Positions 7,660 through 16,287 of a stretch of 23,718 bases of DNA are shown one piece after another. A model generated the notes under the pieces. It saw only the letters and a program-made list of their open reading frames with translations, was not told the origin of the DNA and did no database searches. A program made the translations under genes and the position numbers. The DNA is from an uncultured Clostridia bacterium (GTDB lineage Bacteria; Bacillota; Clostridia; Monoglobales; Monoglobaceae). Position 1 is the first letter of the stretch. Each line of letters opens with the position of its first letter. The stretch lies in NCBI GenBank assembly GCA_934463175.1, contig CAKSIW010000044.1, positions 1 through 23,718 on the forward strand, written 5' to 3'.

Positions 7660-10600
7660 CTATTTCTCATCGGCAGCACTTATTGCAACCGTATTTCCTC
7701 CATTATTATATACATGGAAAAAGCCGGGCAGATCTATTATGTTCTCTGTATCAAGATAGTTGAACACTTCTTCTCCGTTAACCTTAAGTATAACCCTCAC
7801 ATTGTCACCCTCCGAGGTTGCGCCGAATTCTATATCATATTGCACACCGCTTTTAATATACGTATTCGGAACGTCAAAGAAGAAACGCTTGCTGCCGTTG
7901 AATTTCTGAAGCTCTATAACATTCTTCTTAACAAGGAAAATATATTCCTTGGTGAGCCACGGTTCAATTTCCGTGCTGACAGCTCTGACACCGATTGAGG
8001 TATAGCCAATGTCCGTTATATCAAATGCCGCTTTCATTTTAACATTATTATAGGCTTTAACCAGATCGCCGTTATAACCGCCCCATGAGCTTGTTTCAAA
8101 CTTGGCAACTCCTCCCGAAACCACAGCGTTTCCGTTCCACTTTGAAGTTTCCTTCAAAAGCTTTGAGATGTTAATGGTTTCAGTGTTTTTATTCGCATCA
8201 AATGCATTGGAGGCTTTGGCAAGTCTGTCCTTAACGTTGTTAAGCATTTTGTTTGTCAGACCTTTTGACATGACTGTTTTTTCACATTCATCAATTTCCT
8301 TTTTAAATGCTTCCTTAGAACCTGCCTTCTGCTCACCCGGGGCGTCGCCCTCCTCAACAGAATCAAATTCAGCCCTCGCCTTCTCTATCAATTCTTTAAT
8401 CTCGCTTGTGTCAACTTTTTCATATTTTGCCGTTGTGAAGCTTCTCACGCCGTCCGAGTTCCAGATTCTGTTGTTTCCTCCGTATACCCTGTCGGAACAG
8501 AAGCCTTCCACCTTCCAGTAATATGTTGTTTCATCAAAATCGAGATTTCTGAACCACTTATAGGTTGCATACAGAACTTCATCGCATATAATATTTTCAA
8601 AATTCTTGTCTTTTGCCACAATGAGTCTGTATCTGTCCGCTCCCGAATAGTCCTCCCAGCAAAGCGTAACATCATAAGCGTCAACATTCGTGTCTCCGTT
8701 CACGGGTGCAATGAGATTAAACGGCTTCATCACGTCTGTTTCTTCGCCCTCAATGCCGATTTCTTCAATTTTCGGCACCTTGAAATCGGGAAAGGCATTC
8801 ATATCAAAATATTCTTCCACCTTTGAATAGTCCGTGAGATTAAAATTTCCGTTCTTCTCATCAACAAACGGCGGCTTAACCCAGTTGATATAATTTCCGC
8901 CAAAGCTGCCGCTTTCTTTTGCAAGTCCGCTCGCAACACCGATTACGGAATTATACACGACATTGTTTGTAACCTGATTATTGCGCGGAGACGCCGCGTC
9001 TCCGCTGTTTGTCAGCCTGTTCATGTCAATATTGGGAAAAGCCTCTTTCCACGCAGGTTCATCAGGATTATAATAATTATAATACGATTTGTAATTACTT
9101 CTGAGTTTTTCATAAAGCTTAACATAATTTTCTCTTATGCTTCCCTGATTATAAAAATCATCAGCCATTTTGTTCTGTTTTCTCATGGTGTCATCTGACT
9201 GCTTATCAATGTTTATCACCATAACAGCCAAGTCGTCGCAGTACCCGAAAATATTATTTTTTACGGTTGTGAACTGTGAATTGTGTATCTGCACCCCTGC
9301 ATTTATGTTCGCAAAGATATTGCCGTAAATTGTTGTTCCGGAATTGAAGTCATCACAGTAAATTGCACGTTTGCCTCTTCCTTCGGTCTTTAAATCATGA
9401 AAACAGTTATACCGTATTATATTGCCCATATCTATCCACGAACGTCCGGCATAAATCACTCCGCCGTCTTCTGTTTCATCAATACAATCATAAAAATCAT
9501 TATATTCTATGACATTTGATACGCCATTGAACACCACCGCCTGATGTGCTGCATTATGTATGCGGTTGTGACTTAAAACATCGCCCACTCCGCGCAGTGC
9601 CACAGCTTCGCAATATCTTTTTCCTATAACTGAAAATCTTTCAAAGTGGTTGTTTTTTATAACATTATTTCCGTGCTTGAGCGTCACCTTATCTCCGTCG
9701 GTTATTCTCACACACCCCTTGCCCATATCGTGCATATAATTATTTTCTATAAGATTTTCAAAGCTGCTCTTTATGATCATTCCCTGTTGTCCGATATTCC
9801 TGAATTCACAGTTTCTGAAGGTGTTGTTGTTTGCATTTGTGAGATAGAACGCGCAGCCCCTTGTGCCCTCAAATGTCAGATTTTCAAACTCAAACCATGA
9901 CGAATCCGTAATTTTAAACATATGATTGGTTGTGAGAGCAATGGTTATCGTGGAGTCTTTTAAGTCATCAAGCGGATAAAAATATAACATACCCGTTTCG
10001 GTATTTACATAAAATTCGCCCGGAATATCCAGCTCCTCAAGAAGATTTATAAACCTGACCTGTCCTCCTGCCCTCATACCGTGAACGGTGGTGTAGGTTG
10101 TCTCAAACGAACGTTCGCTGACATTCATATTTTTCAGCAGGAAGGTTTCATCTGCCCACTCTTCATAAAAATTCCCGTATGCATAAGGCTTTTCCGCACT
10201 CACCCAACGTTTGAGCCGGTCTTCTTCTATCGAAAACTTGTAACCCTTTGCAGCCGCAAAAACCTCTTTAACGGAAGTAAAGGCTTTGTTCGGCCATTCA
10301 GCAATGGTCATCATTTTTCCGTTCTGCATGAGAATCGTTGAAACGGGCGTTTCTATCTTATGCCTTTCAACACGCTCAATGCTGCCATAGTTTGCAACGT
10401 CAAGTGCGCTTAAATCATATTGATATACCTTTCCCCTTGCTTTCTCAGGCAAACGTTTTAAAATGCTCTCATCTGTCACAATGCTGAAATCCCTGACAGG
10501 CAGTACCCTCGCCATGGTCAGTATTGCATTTTCACCCTCATACCCTTTAAACACAATCGGCGCGTTCGGCGTTCCGCCAAAGCCGTCACCCAAATCAACC

Positions 10601-10866
10601 GTATCTTTAAGCGTATATATGCCCTCTCTGATAATGATTTCAACCCTTTTATCATTTCCGTTTCTGTATTTTCTGGCAGCATATACAGCTCCTTCGATTG
10701 TTCCGAGAGGGTTTTCTATAGTGCCGTTTCCCATATCGCTTCCGTTTTTTGAAACGTAAATTTTCCGCACGTCTTCTTCGGCATGTATGTCAAAGCTGAC
10801 AGCTTCAAAACACATGCCCAATAAAAAACAAAACACGCAGAATATAATGCACCTGCTTTTTCTCAT
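7660..10866 (-). CDS. Secreted right-handed beta-helix protein, GH141-like glycoside hydrolase (copy 1)
   Basis: This 1068-aa paralogue of the next gene downstream shares collinear blocks such as IAEWPN, NVIKN-HFERFS-IG-RYC, IEYNDFYD, GGVIYAGRSW and IYCDD. The putative acidic residues are D467 and D505-D506. It has an N-terminal signal peptide ending near HA-EED. The beta-helix domain (about 35-690) is followed by an Fn3-like domain (about 715-812; CWEDYSGADRYRLIVAKDK, YYWKVEG), a charged helical spacer (about 815-900, FIVAR-like) and a C-terminal lectin-like beta-sandwich (about 905-1068; VIELQKFNGSKRFFFDVP, VILKVNGEEVFNY). The C-terminal half therefore differs from its paralogue. The ATG at 10866 is preferred: a GTG three codons upstream (10875) overlaps the GGAGAGG ribosome site. 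The likely role is an extracellular exo- or endo-glycosidase on a branched polysaccharide; GH141 is my best family guess from the motifs. Confidence 0.85.
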   Translation of the reverse strand: MRKSRCIIFCVFCFLLGMCFEAVSFDIHAEEDVRKIYVSKNGSDMGNGTIENPLGTIEGAVYAARKYRNGNDKRVEIIIREGIYTLKDTVDLGDGFGGTPNAPIVFKGYEGENAILTMARVLPVRDFSIVTDESILKRLPEKARGKVYQYDLSALDVANYGSIERVERHKIETPVSTILMQNGKMMTIAEWPNKAFTSVKEVFAAAKGYKFSIEEDRLKRWVSAEKPYAYGNFYEEWADETFLLKNMNVSERSFETTYTTVHGMRAGGQVRFINLLEELDIPGEFYVNTETGMLYFYPLDDLKDSTITIALTTNHMFKITDSSWFEFENLTFEGTRGCAFYLTNANNNTFRNCEFRNIGQQGMIIKSSFENLIENNYMHDMGKGCVRITDGDKVTLKHGNNVIKNNHFERFSVIGKRYCEAVALRGVGDVLSHNRIHNAAHQAVVFNGVSNVIEYNDFYDCIDETEDGGVIYAGRSWIDMGNIIRYNCFHDLKTEGRGKRAIYCDDFNSGTTIYGNIFANINAGVQIHNSQFTTVKNNIFGYCDDLAVMVINIDKQSDDTMRKQNKMADDFYNQGSIRENYVKLYEKLRSNYKSYYNYYNPDEPAWKEAFPNIDMNRLTNSGDAASPRNNQVTNNVVYNSVIGVASGLAKESGSFGGNYINWVKPPFVDEKNGNFNLTDYSKVEEYFDMNAFPDFKVPKIEEIGIEGEETDVMKPFNLIAPVNGDTNVDAYDVTLCWEDYSGADRYRLIVAKDKNFENIICDEVLYATYKWFRNLDFDETTYYWKVEGFCSDRVYGGNNRIWNSDGVRSFTTAKYEKVDTSEIKELIEKARAEFDSVEEGDAPGEQKAGSKEAFKKEIDECEKTVMSKGLTNKMLNNVKDRLAKASNAFDANKNTETINISKLLKETSKWNGNAVVSGGVAKFETSSWGGYNGDLVKAYNNVKMKAAFDITDIGYTSIGVRAVSTEIEPWLTKEYIFLVKKNVIELQKFNGSKRFFFDVPNTYIKSGVQYDIEFGATSEGDNVRVILKVNGEEVFNYLDTENIIDLPGFFHVYNNGGNTVAISAADEK

Positions 10867-10882
10867 CAGAAACACCCCTCTC

Positions 10883-13603
10883 CTATCGGTAAATCATTAA
10901 TCCGTAAATTCTGTATTCATAAATCAATATGAGCACTCTGTCAGCCTCATCAATTCCGAATTCCTCTGCCGTTTTGAGTCCGTCAACGGAACCTTTTGTT
11001 ATGGGATTATCACCGCGCTCCCCGCTGTCAAAAATAAAACAGTGTTTAAGCGGCGATAAAAGCTGCATATAGCTGTATCCGTCACTTAAATATCTTGAAT
11101 AGTCCTCGGTGAACTTCCAGTATTCACTGTTCTTCTCTAAAGGAACTGCAAATATATATCCCTCCGTAATGCCTGTTGAATTGCTTGTCTTTCCGCTGTT
11201 CAGCACACTTCCTTCATCGCTGATGCTGCCGTCGGCATTCGGAACTCCCATAAACTTTTTAGCAAATGTAATTTTCTTGTTTGCGTCTTCTGTCCAGCCG
11301 ATAAGGTCACCCGGCTCCAGATTGAGTCCGTCAATAATACTTTCACTTTTTAAAGAACGTTCAAGCATTTGTCCGTTTCTTAAATTTGCTCCCCGAATGT
11401 TTGTAATAACATCACCCTCCGGCGAAAGCACAGATTCAATATTAGATATTATCATTGCATTGATTGTCTCATCGTCTTCAACATTCAAAGACAGTCTGCT
11501 TCCATACTCCACCATAACGGGAATCAGATCCATGTCCACTGCATCAAAAAACGTTACGGAGTTGTCAAAAACATGCGTGCCTCCCGTTAACGCCCTAACG
11601 GAATAGGAATCAAGGCTTCCTGCATCATCGGGAAGATAAAAGCATATGGAGCTTGCATTAACACCTAATGCGAACTGAGCTTTATCACCCTTCAAAAACC
11701 TTATCAGCCCTTGCCAGACAGAACAGCTCACCTTGTATTCCGAAGCCTGCTTATCATAATTATATCTTATGGAAAGGCTCTCTTCAGAGCCGTCGGGCAT
11801 TATGGTGTCAATTGCCTTCAGCTTTCCGTAATCGTCAAGATAAAGTCTTAAAAGCTGCTCGCACCCCTTTGCATTTCTCATATTAATGCCTGTTCTTGCT
11901 TTATATTCAGAGCCTGACGCCATAAGCCTTCCGCGGATATTTTTGCACTTAACACCTGACTCGTCGATTGATAATTTGTCTGTAATTTTATATACTTTAA
12001 ATTCACCGTTTTCAGTGAAAATCTTTAATTCGCATTCACTTCCGAAGGTATCCTCGGAAACACCCGTTAAAAAACCGTAAATATAATTCTGATCTTCCTC
12101 TGTGCCCACAATCTCATCATAATAATTGAGAATCAGTTTTACAAGCTTTCCGACTTTTATTTCGTTCTTTGATTTATCAAACGCTTTTGAATATTTATAT
12201 TCGACACCGTCTGCCGTGACTATGCTGTCTTTCTTTAACTGAGCTGCGGTTACGCTTCTGAATTTCGTTGACATATATATATTACACAGCGTCATATTTC
12301 CCGAAAACTGCCCTGTTTCCGTATCAAGATTATCCGCATAAACAGAAAGAACCGTATTTTCTGTCATATTCTGAAAATCCTTGTTCCGATCCAAAATATT
12401 TATTGTACAATTTTCCGAATCATTAATACTGAGCTTAAGCGGAGCAATTCCCTCACGCTTGTCAAAAACATATCTGATTCCCTTTTCATCATATACATGG
12501 TCAATCCAATAATCTATGTAATACGAAATCTTCACTGTTTCATATTTTCCGTCACATTCCGAATCAATCAGCTCAACCCTGCCTGATTTCGGCTTTAAAT
12601 CGGAATCCTTATAGAAACTTCTTTTTATGCCGTTTAAAATAACAGACGTGCCGGTGTCGATTTTCACACTCTTTTCAAATCCGTTTTCATAATATATAAA
12701 CTCTGACTTAGTTGTTTTTTCGCTGATATTTTCAGCGTCAACCTCTATAATTCTTCCATCGGTTTTCTCTGCATAAAGAATTTTGCCATGGCTCATGTCA
12801 CGGTCCTTTTTATAATATGCCCTCACCTTAAACCCTAAAAGCTCAGCAAATTCATCTTCTGCTTCAAAGCTTGTGCCGTTAATTCTGATAAAGCCTTTTT
12901 CCGCTTTATCCCTGCCGAACAAACCTGTGTATTCATTCGCCTCAACCGTTCCTTTTGTTTCGTATATATCAAAGTATGCTTCAAGCAAGCTTTGGCTGCC
13001 GCTGTACTTGATATTGCTGCCGAATCCGATCTGCTGCATACAGTCCGCATCAAACGAATTATAAATCAATTTTGCAAGCTCCTCAAGACTCATTGTATCA
13101 GACGCTGATTTATTAATTCCCTTTAACAGCTTCTGCTTCTGAGCAACATTGAAATAGCCCGAGGGAAATCCGCCTTCTGCGTTTGCATAAACCCTCAGTC
13201 CGAGCAATTCAACCATGACTTTAACCGCTTGCTCAACCGTCAAATACTCCTCTGCCCCAAAGCTGCCGTCCTCATAGCCGTTCATCATTCCCAGACCACT
13301 GACCATGCCAATCGCAGCAGCATATTTTGAATCGGATTTAATATCTGCAAACGGCAAGCCTTCAAAAGCACCGCTGTTAATATCAGTGTTATAAAAGCCC
13401 GCAAAAATCAAAGCAGCTTCGCCTCTGGTCACAAACTCTGCGCCCGTTTCCACGTCATAGCTGTCTTTAAAAATTCCAAGCTCATACATCAGCGCCGTAC
13501 AGCTGTTATTTTCGTCTGAGACAGCAGCTGCACACACTCCCGACGCATTGAACAAAAGAGAACTAATCAATATAACACTAAATATTTTTTTAAGCACTTT
13601 CAT
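10883..13603 (-). CDS. Large surface protein with N-terminal SLH domains
   Basis: This is a 906-aa protein with a signal peptide ending near residue 26 (GVCAAA). Residues 33-190 form three SLH-like repeats: AEFVTRGEAALIFAGFY, then FADIKSDSKYAAAIGMVSGLG with YLTVEQAVKVMVELLG, then a divergent third with MSLEELAKLIYNSFD. The other 700 residues are beta-rich and have no catalytic signature that I recognise. They contain small-barrel-like segments such as GFIRINGTSFEAE followed by LLGFKVRAYYKKDRD, a style seen in clostridial SLH proteins. A wall-bound structural or glycan-presenting role is inferred. The ATG at 13603 (MKVLKKIFSV) is chosen because GAGGGG lies 6 bases upstream and a signal peptide begins there; the longer frame to 13651 adds 16 residues without a ribosome site. 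It is separated from the preceding gene by 109 bases carrying a hairpin, and from the next gene by 16 bases. Confidence 0.8.
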   Translation of the reverse strand: MKVLKKIFSVILISSLLFNASGVCAAAVSDENNSCTALMYELGIFKDSYDVETGAEFVTRGEAALIFAGFYNTDINSGAFEGLPFADIKSDSKYAAAIGMVSGLGMMNGYEDGSFGAEEYLTVEQAVKVMVELLGLRVYANAEGGFPSGYFNVAQKQKLLKGINKSASDTMSLEELAKLIYNSFDADCMQQIGFGSNIKYSGSQSLLEAYFDIYETKGTVEANEYTGLFGRDKAEKGFIRINGTSFEAEDEFAELLGFKVRAYYKKDRDMSHGKILYAEKTDGRIIEVDAENISEKTTKSEFIYYENGFEKSVKIDTGTSVILNGIKRSFYKDSDLKPKSGRVELIDSECDGKYETVKISYYIDYWIDHVYDEKGIRYVFDKREGIAPLKLSINDSENCTINILDRNKDFQNMTENTVLSVYADNLDTETGQFSGNMTLCNIYMSTKFRSVTAAQLKKDSIVTADGVEYKYSKAFDKSKNEIKVGKLVKLILNYYDEIVGTEEDQNYIYGFLTGVSEDTFGSECELKIFTENGEFKVYKITDKLSIDESGVKCKNIRGRLMASGSEYKARTGINMRNAKGCEQLLRLYLDDYGKLKAIDTIMPDGSEESLSIRYNYDKQASEYKVSCSVWQGLIRFLKGDKAQFALGVNASSICFYLPDDAGSLDSYSVRALTGGTHVFDNSVTFFDAVDMDLIPVMVEYGSRLSLNVEDDETINAMIISNIESVLSPEGDVITNIRGANLRNGQMLERSLKSESIIDGLNLEPGDLIGWTEDANKKITFAKKFMGVPNADGSISDEGSVLNSGKTSNSTGITEGYIFAVPLEKNSEYWKFTEDYSRYLSDGYSYMQLLSPLKHCFIFDSGERGDNPITKGSVDGLKTAEEFGIDEADRVLILIYEYRIYGLMIYR

Positions 13604-13665
13604 ATAAACCCCCTCGTGTAGTATCGGAATAATACTGCAATGCAGCAGCATGATTTTCCGACGGT

Positions 13666-13694
13666 CTGCCTGTGTGCTGAAAACACACAGGCAG
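13666..13694 (-). promoter_or_regulatory. Strong intercistronic hairpin
   Basis: A perfect 11-bp stem (CTGCCTGTGTG with CACACAGGCAG) closes a 7-base loop. It lies 18 bases beyond the stop of the 852-aa secreted protein gene. On the minus strand it is followed by ACCGTCGGAAAATC, which has no U-run. It is therefore better read as an RNA-stabilising or partial-termination element separating the high-demand importer and secreted-protein genes from the downstream SLH and enzyme genes. Confidence 0.7.
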
Positions 13695-13712
13695 TCAGTA
13701 ACTCATCTTCAA

Positions 13713-16271
13713 TTACGGTTTTGCAATTACCTCGGACATAGGAATCATTGTTTTTATGGAATCCCAAACATATGCTTTAAGCTTTGCACCTGCCTCATTA
13801 AACTCAGACGGCACTGTGACAGAACAGTTCAAGGTTTTTGAAGTGCCTTTTTCAATAACATCTTCCACATATGCAATGTTCGTCATTGTCCCATCACCGT
13901 CAACCACCGCAATAATAAGAGCAGCAGGCTGCTTTGCAAGTATTCCCGTGTTGGTATATTTAGCAGACACATTTATTGCTGCACCGGCTGTAACCGAGAA
14001 ACCTTCACCCGTTGTGCTGTTCACAAGAAAATCCGAAATTTCAATTCCAAGCGGCATATTCATGGTTGAGAATGATATTTCAAGAGATTCACGGCGCGCA
14101 TTTCCTTCATCGGAAACAATACTGTTTGGAACCAAAAGCTTATACTGTTTCTGATATGTGAGTCCTCCGCTTATTGTAACGGTTTTCATATCCGCAGAAA
14201 GGCTGCGTTCAACACTGACAGGCGAATATGCAGCACCCGACTTTTCATAAAGAACAATTTTATTTATTTCATCCTCGCTTGCAAGCGGAAGATTGAAGCT
14301 CACCGTCAAGGGGTTTGCAGGATTAATATTGCTTGCACCGGCGGCAACAGAGCTTTCTGCTTCAAGCGGCTCTGCATAATAAACCTTTACATCGTCCACA
14401 GCCACACTTGTTCCCGCAGCACACGGATTGCCAAAAGAAAATGTTTTAATTCTTGTCATATCATATCCGTTCGCATTACCGCTGTTTATCCACGTGCACA
14501 TATTTGCGCCAAGCTTGACCGGACCGCCTTTAACGGTTACATCAGTTGTTTCATCTGTTATTGTGTAGTTGAAGGTATCAAAGGTATCTGCATTTCCGTC
14601 AATATTCATTGTAACCTTAATTTTATACCAGTGTGACGGGTCAATGTTTTCCCAGACAAGAGTATCATCATATGTACCCTTTTGAGTTGTTGTCGTTGCA
14701 GGTACCTCTGTTGAAACATACAAATTGTTATTTTTAGCATAAACCGTTCTCACTGTATCATACATAGAAGCAAGTACTGCATTCCTTCCGCCGTCATGCA
14801 TTATTCCTATACTGTTCAGGGAAGCTTTGCCGCTTGAATCTGTTGAATTAATAAACATAAACCTGCCTTCTGCAACAACATTGCCCGAAATATTTAAATC
14901 TTGATTGTAGTAGTATGTGAGAACTGCACCGCTTGAATTGTTTTTGCTGAGTGTCAGTGCTTTATCCGTTCCGCCCTCGCTTTTTGCCGCAATACTCTGC
15001 GCGTTACCCGATTCATAGCCGTATTTCCATGTGCTGTCAAAATAATAAGCATAGTTTTTACCCGAAACAACACCGTAATCATCAAAGTTTTCATTGATTA
15101 TATATGATGTTCCCGTTGTGAAAGTAACGGTTTTCGGTTCAGATATGTTTCTCCCCTCTTCCGATACAACTGTTTGCGGAATTTCAATTTTATAGGTTGT
15201 GTGGTTTTCCATTCCGATGAAGCGTAAAGATAATTTATCCTCACTCAGGCTGCCGGAAATTCCGCTGTCTGTCCAGCTTCCGCCTGCTGTCTTTTTGTAT
15301 AGCTTAACCAGACTTGCCGTGCTGTCTGCCACGGTTGTTGAGAACACCACATTAACTTCACCCTGCACATCTCTCGCTCCGTCCTCAACCGACACATTTG
15401 CCGTGAGTTCTGTCATGAAAACTTGTTTGTCCGAGACTGTCGGCTGAGTCATTTTCAGATAATCCATTTTATACGCAAAGCTTGTATCGCTTGTGTCAGT
15501 CACATCATTTTCAGTGACTGCCGTTTTTGCTTCCGCACCATTGACATATATATAATTTATTTCTGTTATGTCCGAAAGATCTTTTTGCCAGTTAGCCATC
15601 GGCACACCGTAAACTCCTGCTTTGCTGACAGCTATTGTATTCCCCGTTTCTCCGTCAATGACAGCAACCGCAAAAGTGTCATGAGTTGAACTGTCACCGT
15701 CAATGTTTATAAGCTGTTTGATAATGTACCATTTATTGGGCTGTATTTCACAAACCTCAGCCTTTTTAGCCGAAAAATTTGCCGCACTGCTGCCCGTAGT
15801 GTTACCCGCGGCTGTTGTCACATAAAGCTTGCTTCCGTTGACAAATATATTTTTAGCAGCCTTGGCTCCGTCCTTTGCAGCCTGTGTAAAAGAATACGGA
15901 ACATAGGTTGCACCGTCATCAAGCTTTTCAAACAGCACCTTTGTTTCAAACAGCACCTCGCCTGAAACCGGAGCCGATGTTATATTGTTTTTATATATAT
16001 TGGCATATTGGTTGCTATTTCCGTTCTCTCTTGCCTTATAGTTAAACCTTACAGTTCCTCCCGTCTCCTGCGTAAAGCCGCCGTCACTAAAGGTGTAAAT
16101 TGCCGGAGTCCATGAGCCTTGAGGAACGTTTTCGTATACTAAACCAAACGAATCCATTCCGTCCTCGTAATAGACATCTCCCGCCGCGGCATATGCCGCA
16201 GGTGCAGATAAGCTGCAAAGCAGCACTCCAACCGCAGTCAATGCACTTAATACACGTTTCAGATTTTTCAT
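13713..16271 (-). CDS. Secreted modular beta-sandwich protein with internal duplication
   Basis: This is an 852-aa protein with a clear signal peptide (residues 1-28, AAYA-AAG). It is built from two copies of one unit: a lectin-like sandwich (about 32-280 and 392-635) followed by an SbsA/Big_5-type Ig domain (about 285-388 and 637-738). The duplication is visible in WYIIKQLINIDGDSSTHDTF against WYKIKVTMNIDGNADTFDTF, and in IPQTVVSEEGR against VPNSIVSDEGN. A C-terminal beta module (740-852) ends in KLKAYVWDSIKTMIPM. No catalytic motif is recognised, so glycan binding or a surface-layer role is more likely than enzymatic activity. The gene starts 16 bases after the solute-binding protein stop with a good AAAGGGAG site, so it is probably co-expressed at a high level with the importer. 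A carbohydrate-capture partner for the transporter is an inference. Confidence 0.8.
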   Translation of the reverse strand: MKNLKRVLSALTAVGVLLCSLSAPAAYAAAGDVYYEDGMDSFGLVYENVPQGSWTPAIYTFSDGGFTQETGGTVRFNYKARENGNSNQYANIYKNNITSAPVSGEVLFETKVLFEKLDDGATYVPYSFTQAAKDGAKAAKNIFVNGSKLYVTTAAGNTTGSSAANFSAKKAEVCEIQPNKWYIIKQLINIDGDSSTHDTFAVAVIDGETGNTIAVSKAGVYGVPMANWQKDLSDITEINYIYVNGAEAKTAVTENDVTDTSDTSFAYKMDYLKMTQPTVSDKQVFMTELTANVSVEDGARDVQGEVNVVFSTTVADSTASLVKLYKKTAGGSWTDSGISGSLSEDKLSLRFIGMENHTTYKIEIPQTVVSEEGRNISEPKTVTFTTGTSYIINENFDDYGVVSGKNYAYYFDSTWKYGYESGNAQSIAAKSEGGTDKALTLSKNNSSGAVLTYYYNQDLNISGNVVAEGRFMFINSTDSSGKASLNSIGIMHDGGRNAVLASMYDTVRTVYAKNNNLYVSTEVPATTTTQKGTYDDTLVWENIDPSHWYKIKVTMNIDGNADTFDTFNYTITDETTDVTVKGGPVKLGANMCTWINSGNANGYDMTRIKTFSFGNPCAAGTSVAVDDVKVYYAEPLEAESSVAAGASNINPANPLTVSFNLPLASEDEINKIVLYEKSGAAYSPVSVERSLSADMKTVTISGGLTYQKQYKLLVPNSIVSDEGNARRESLEISFSTMNMPLGIEISDFLVNSTTGEGFSVTAGAAINVSAKYTNTGILAKQPAALIIAVVDGDGTMTNIAYVEDVIEKGTSKTLNCSVTVPSEFNEAGAKLKAYVWDSIKTMIPMSEVIAKP

Positions 16272-16287
16272 TTATAAACTCCCTTTC

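Noticed and set aside
9646..9900. Plus-strand 84-codon frame inside the first beta-helix gene
   Set aside because: Antisense shadow of a conserved part of a real gene, no translation signals.
13604..13651. Longer N-terminus for the 906-aa SLH protein
   Set aside because: The extra 16 residues precede the GAGGGG ribosome site and the natural start of the signal peptide, so translation should begin at 13603.
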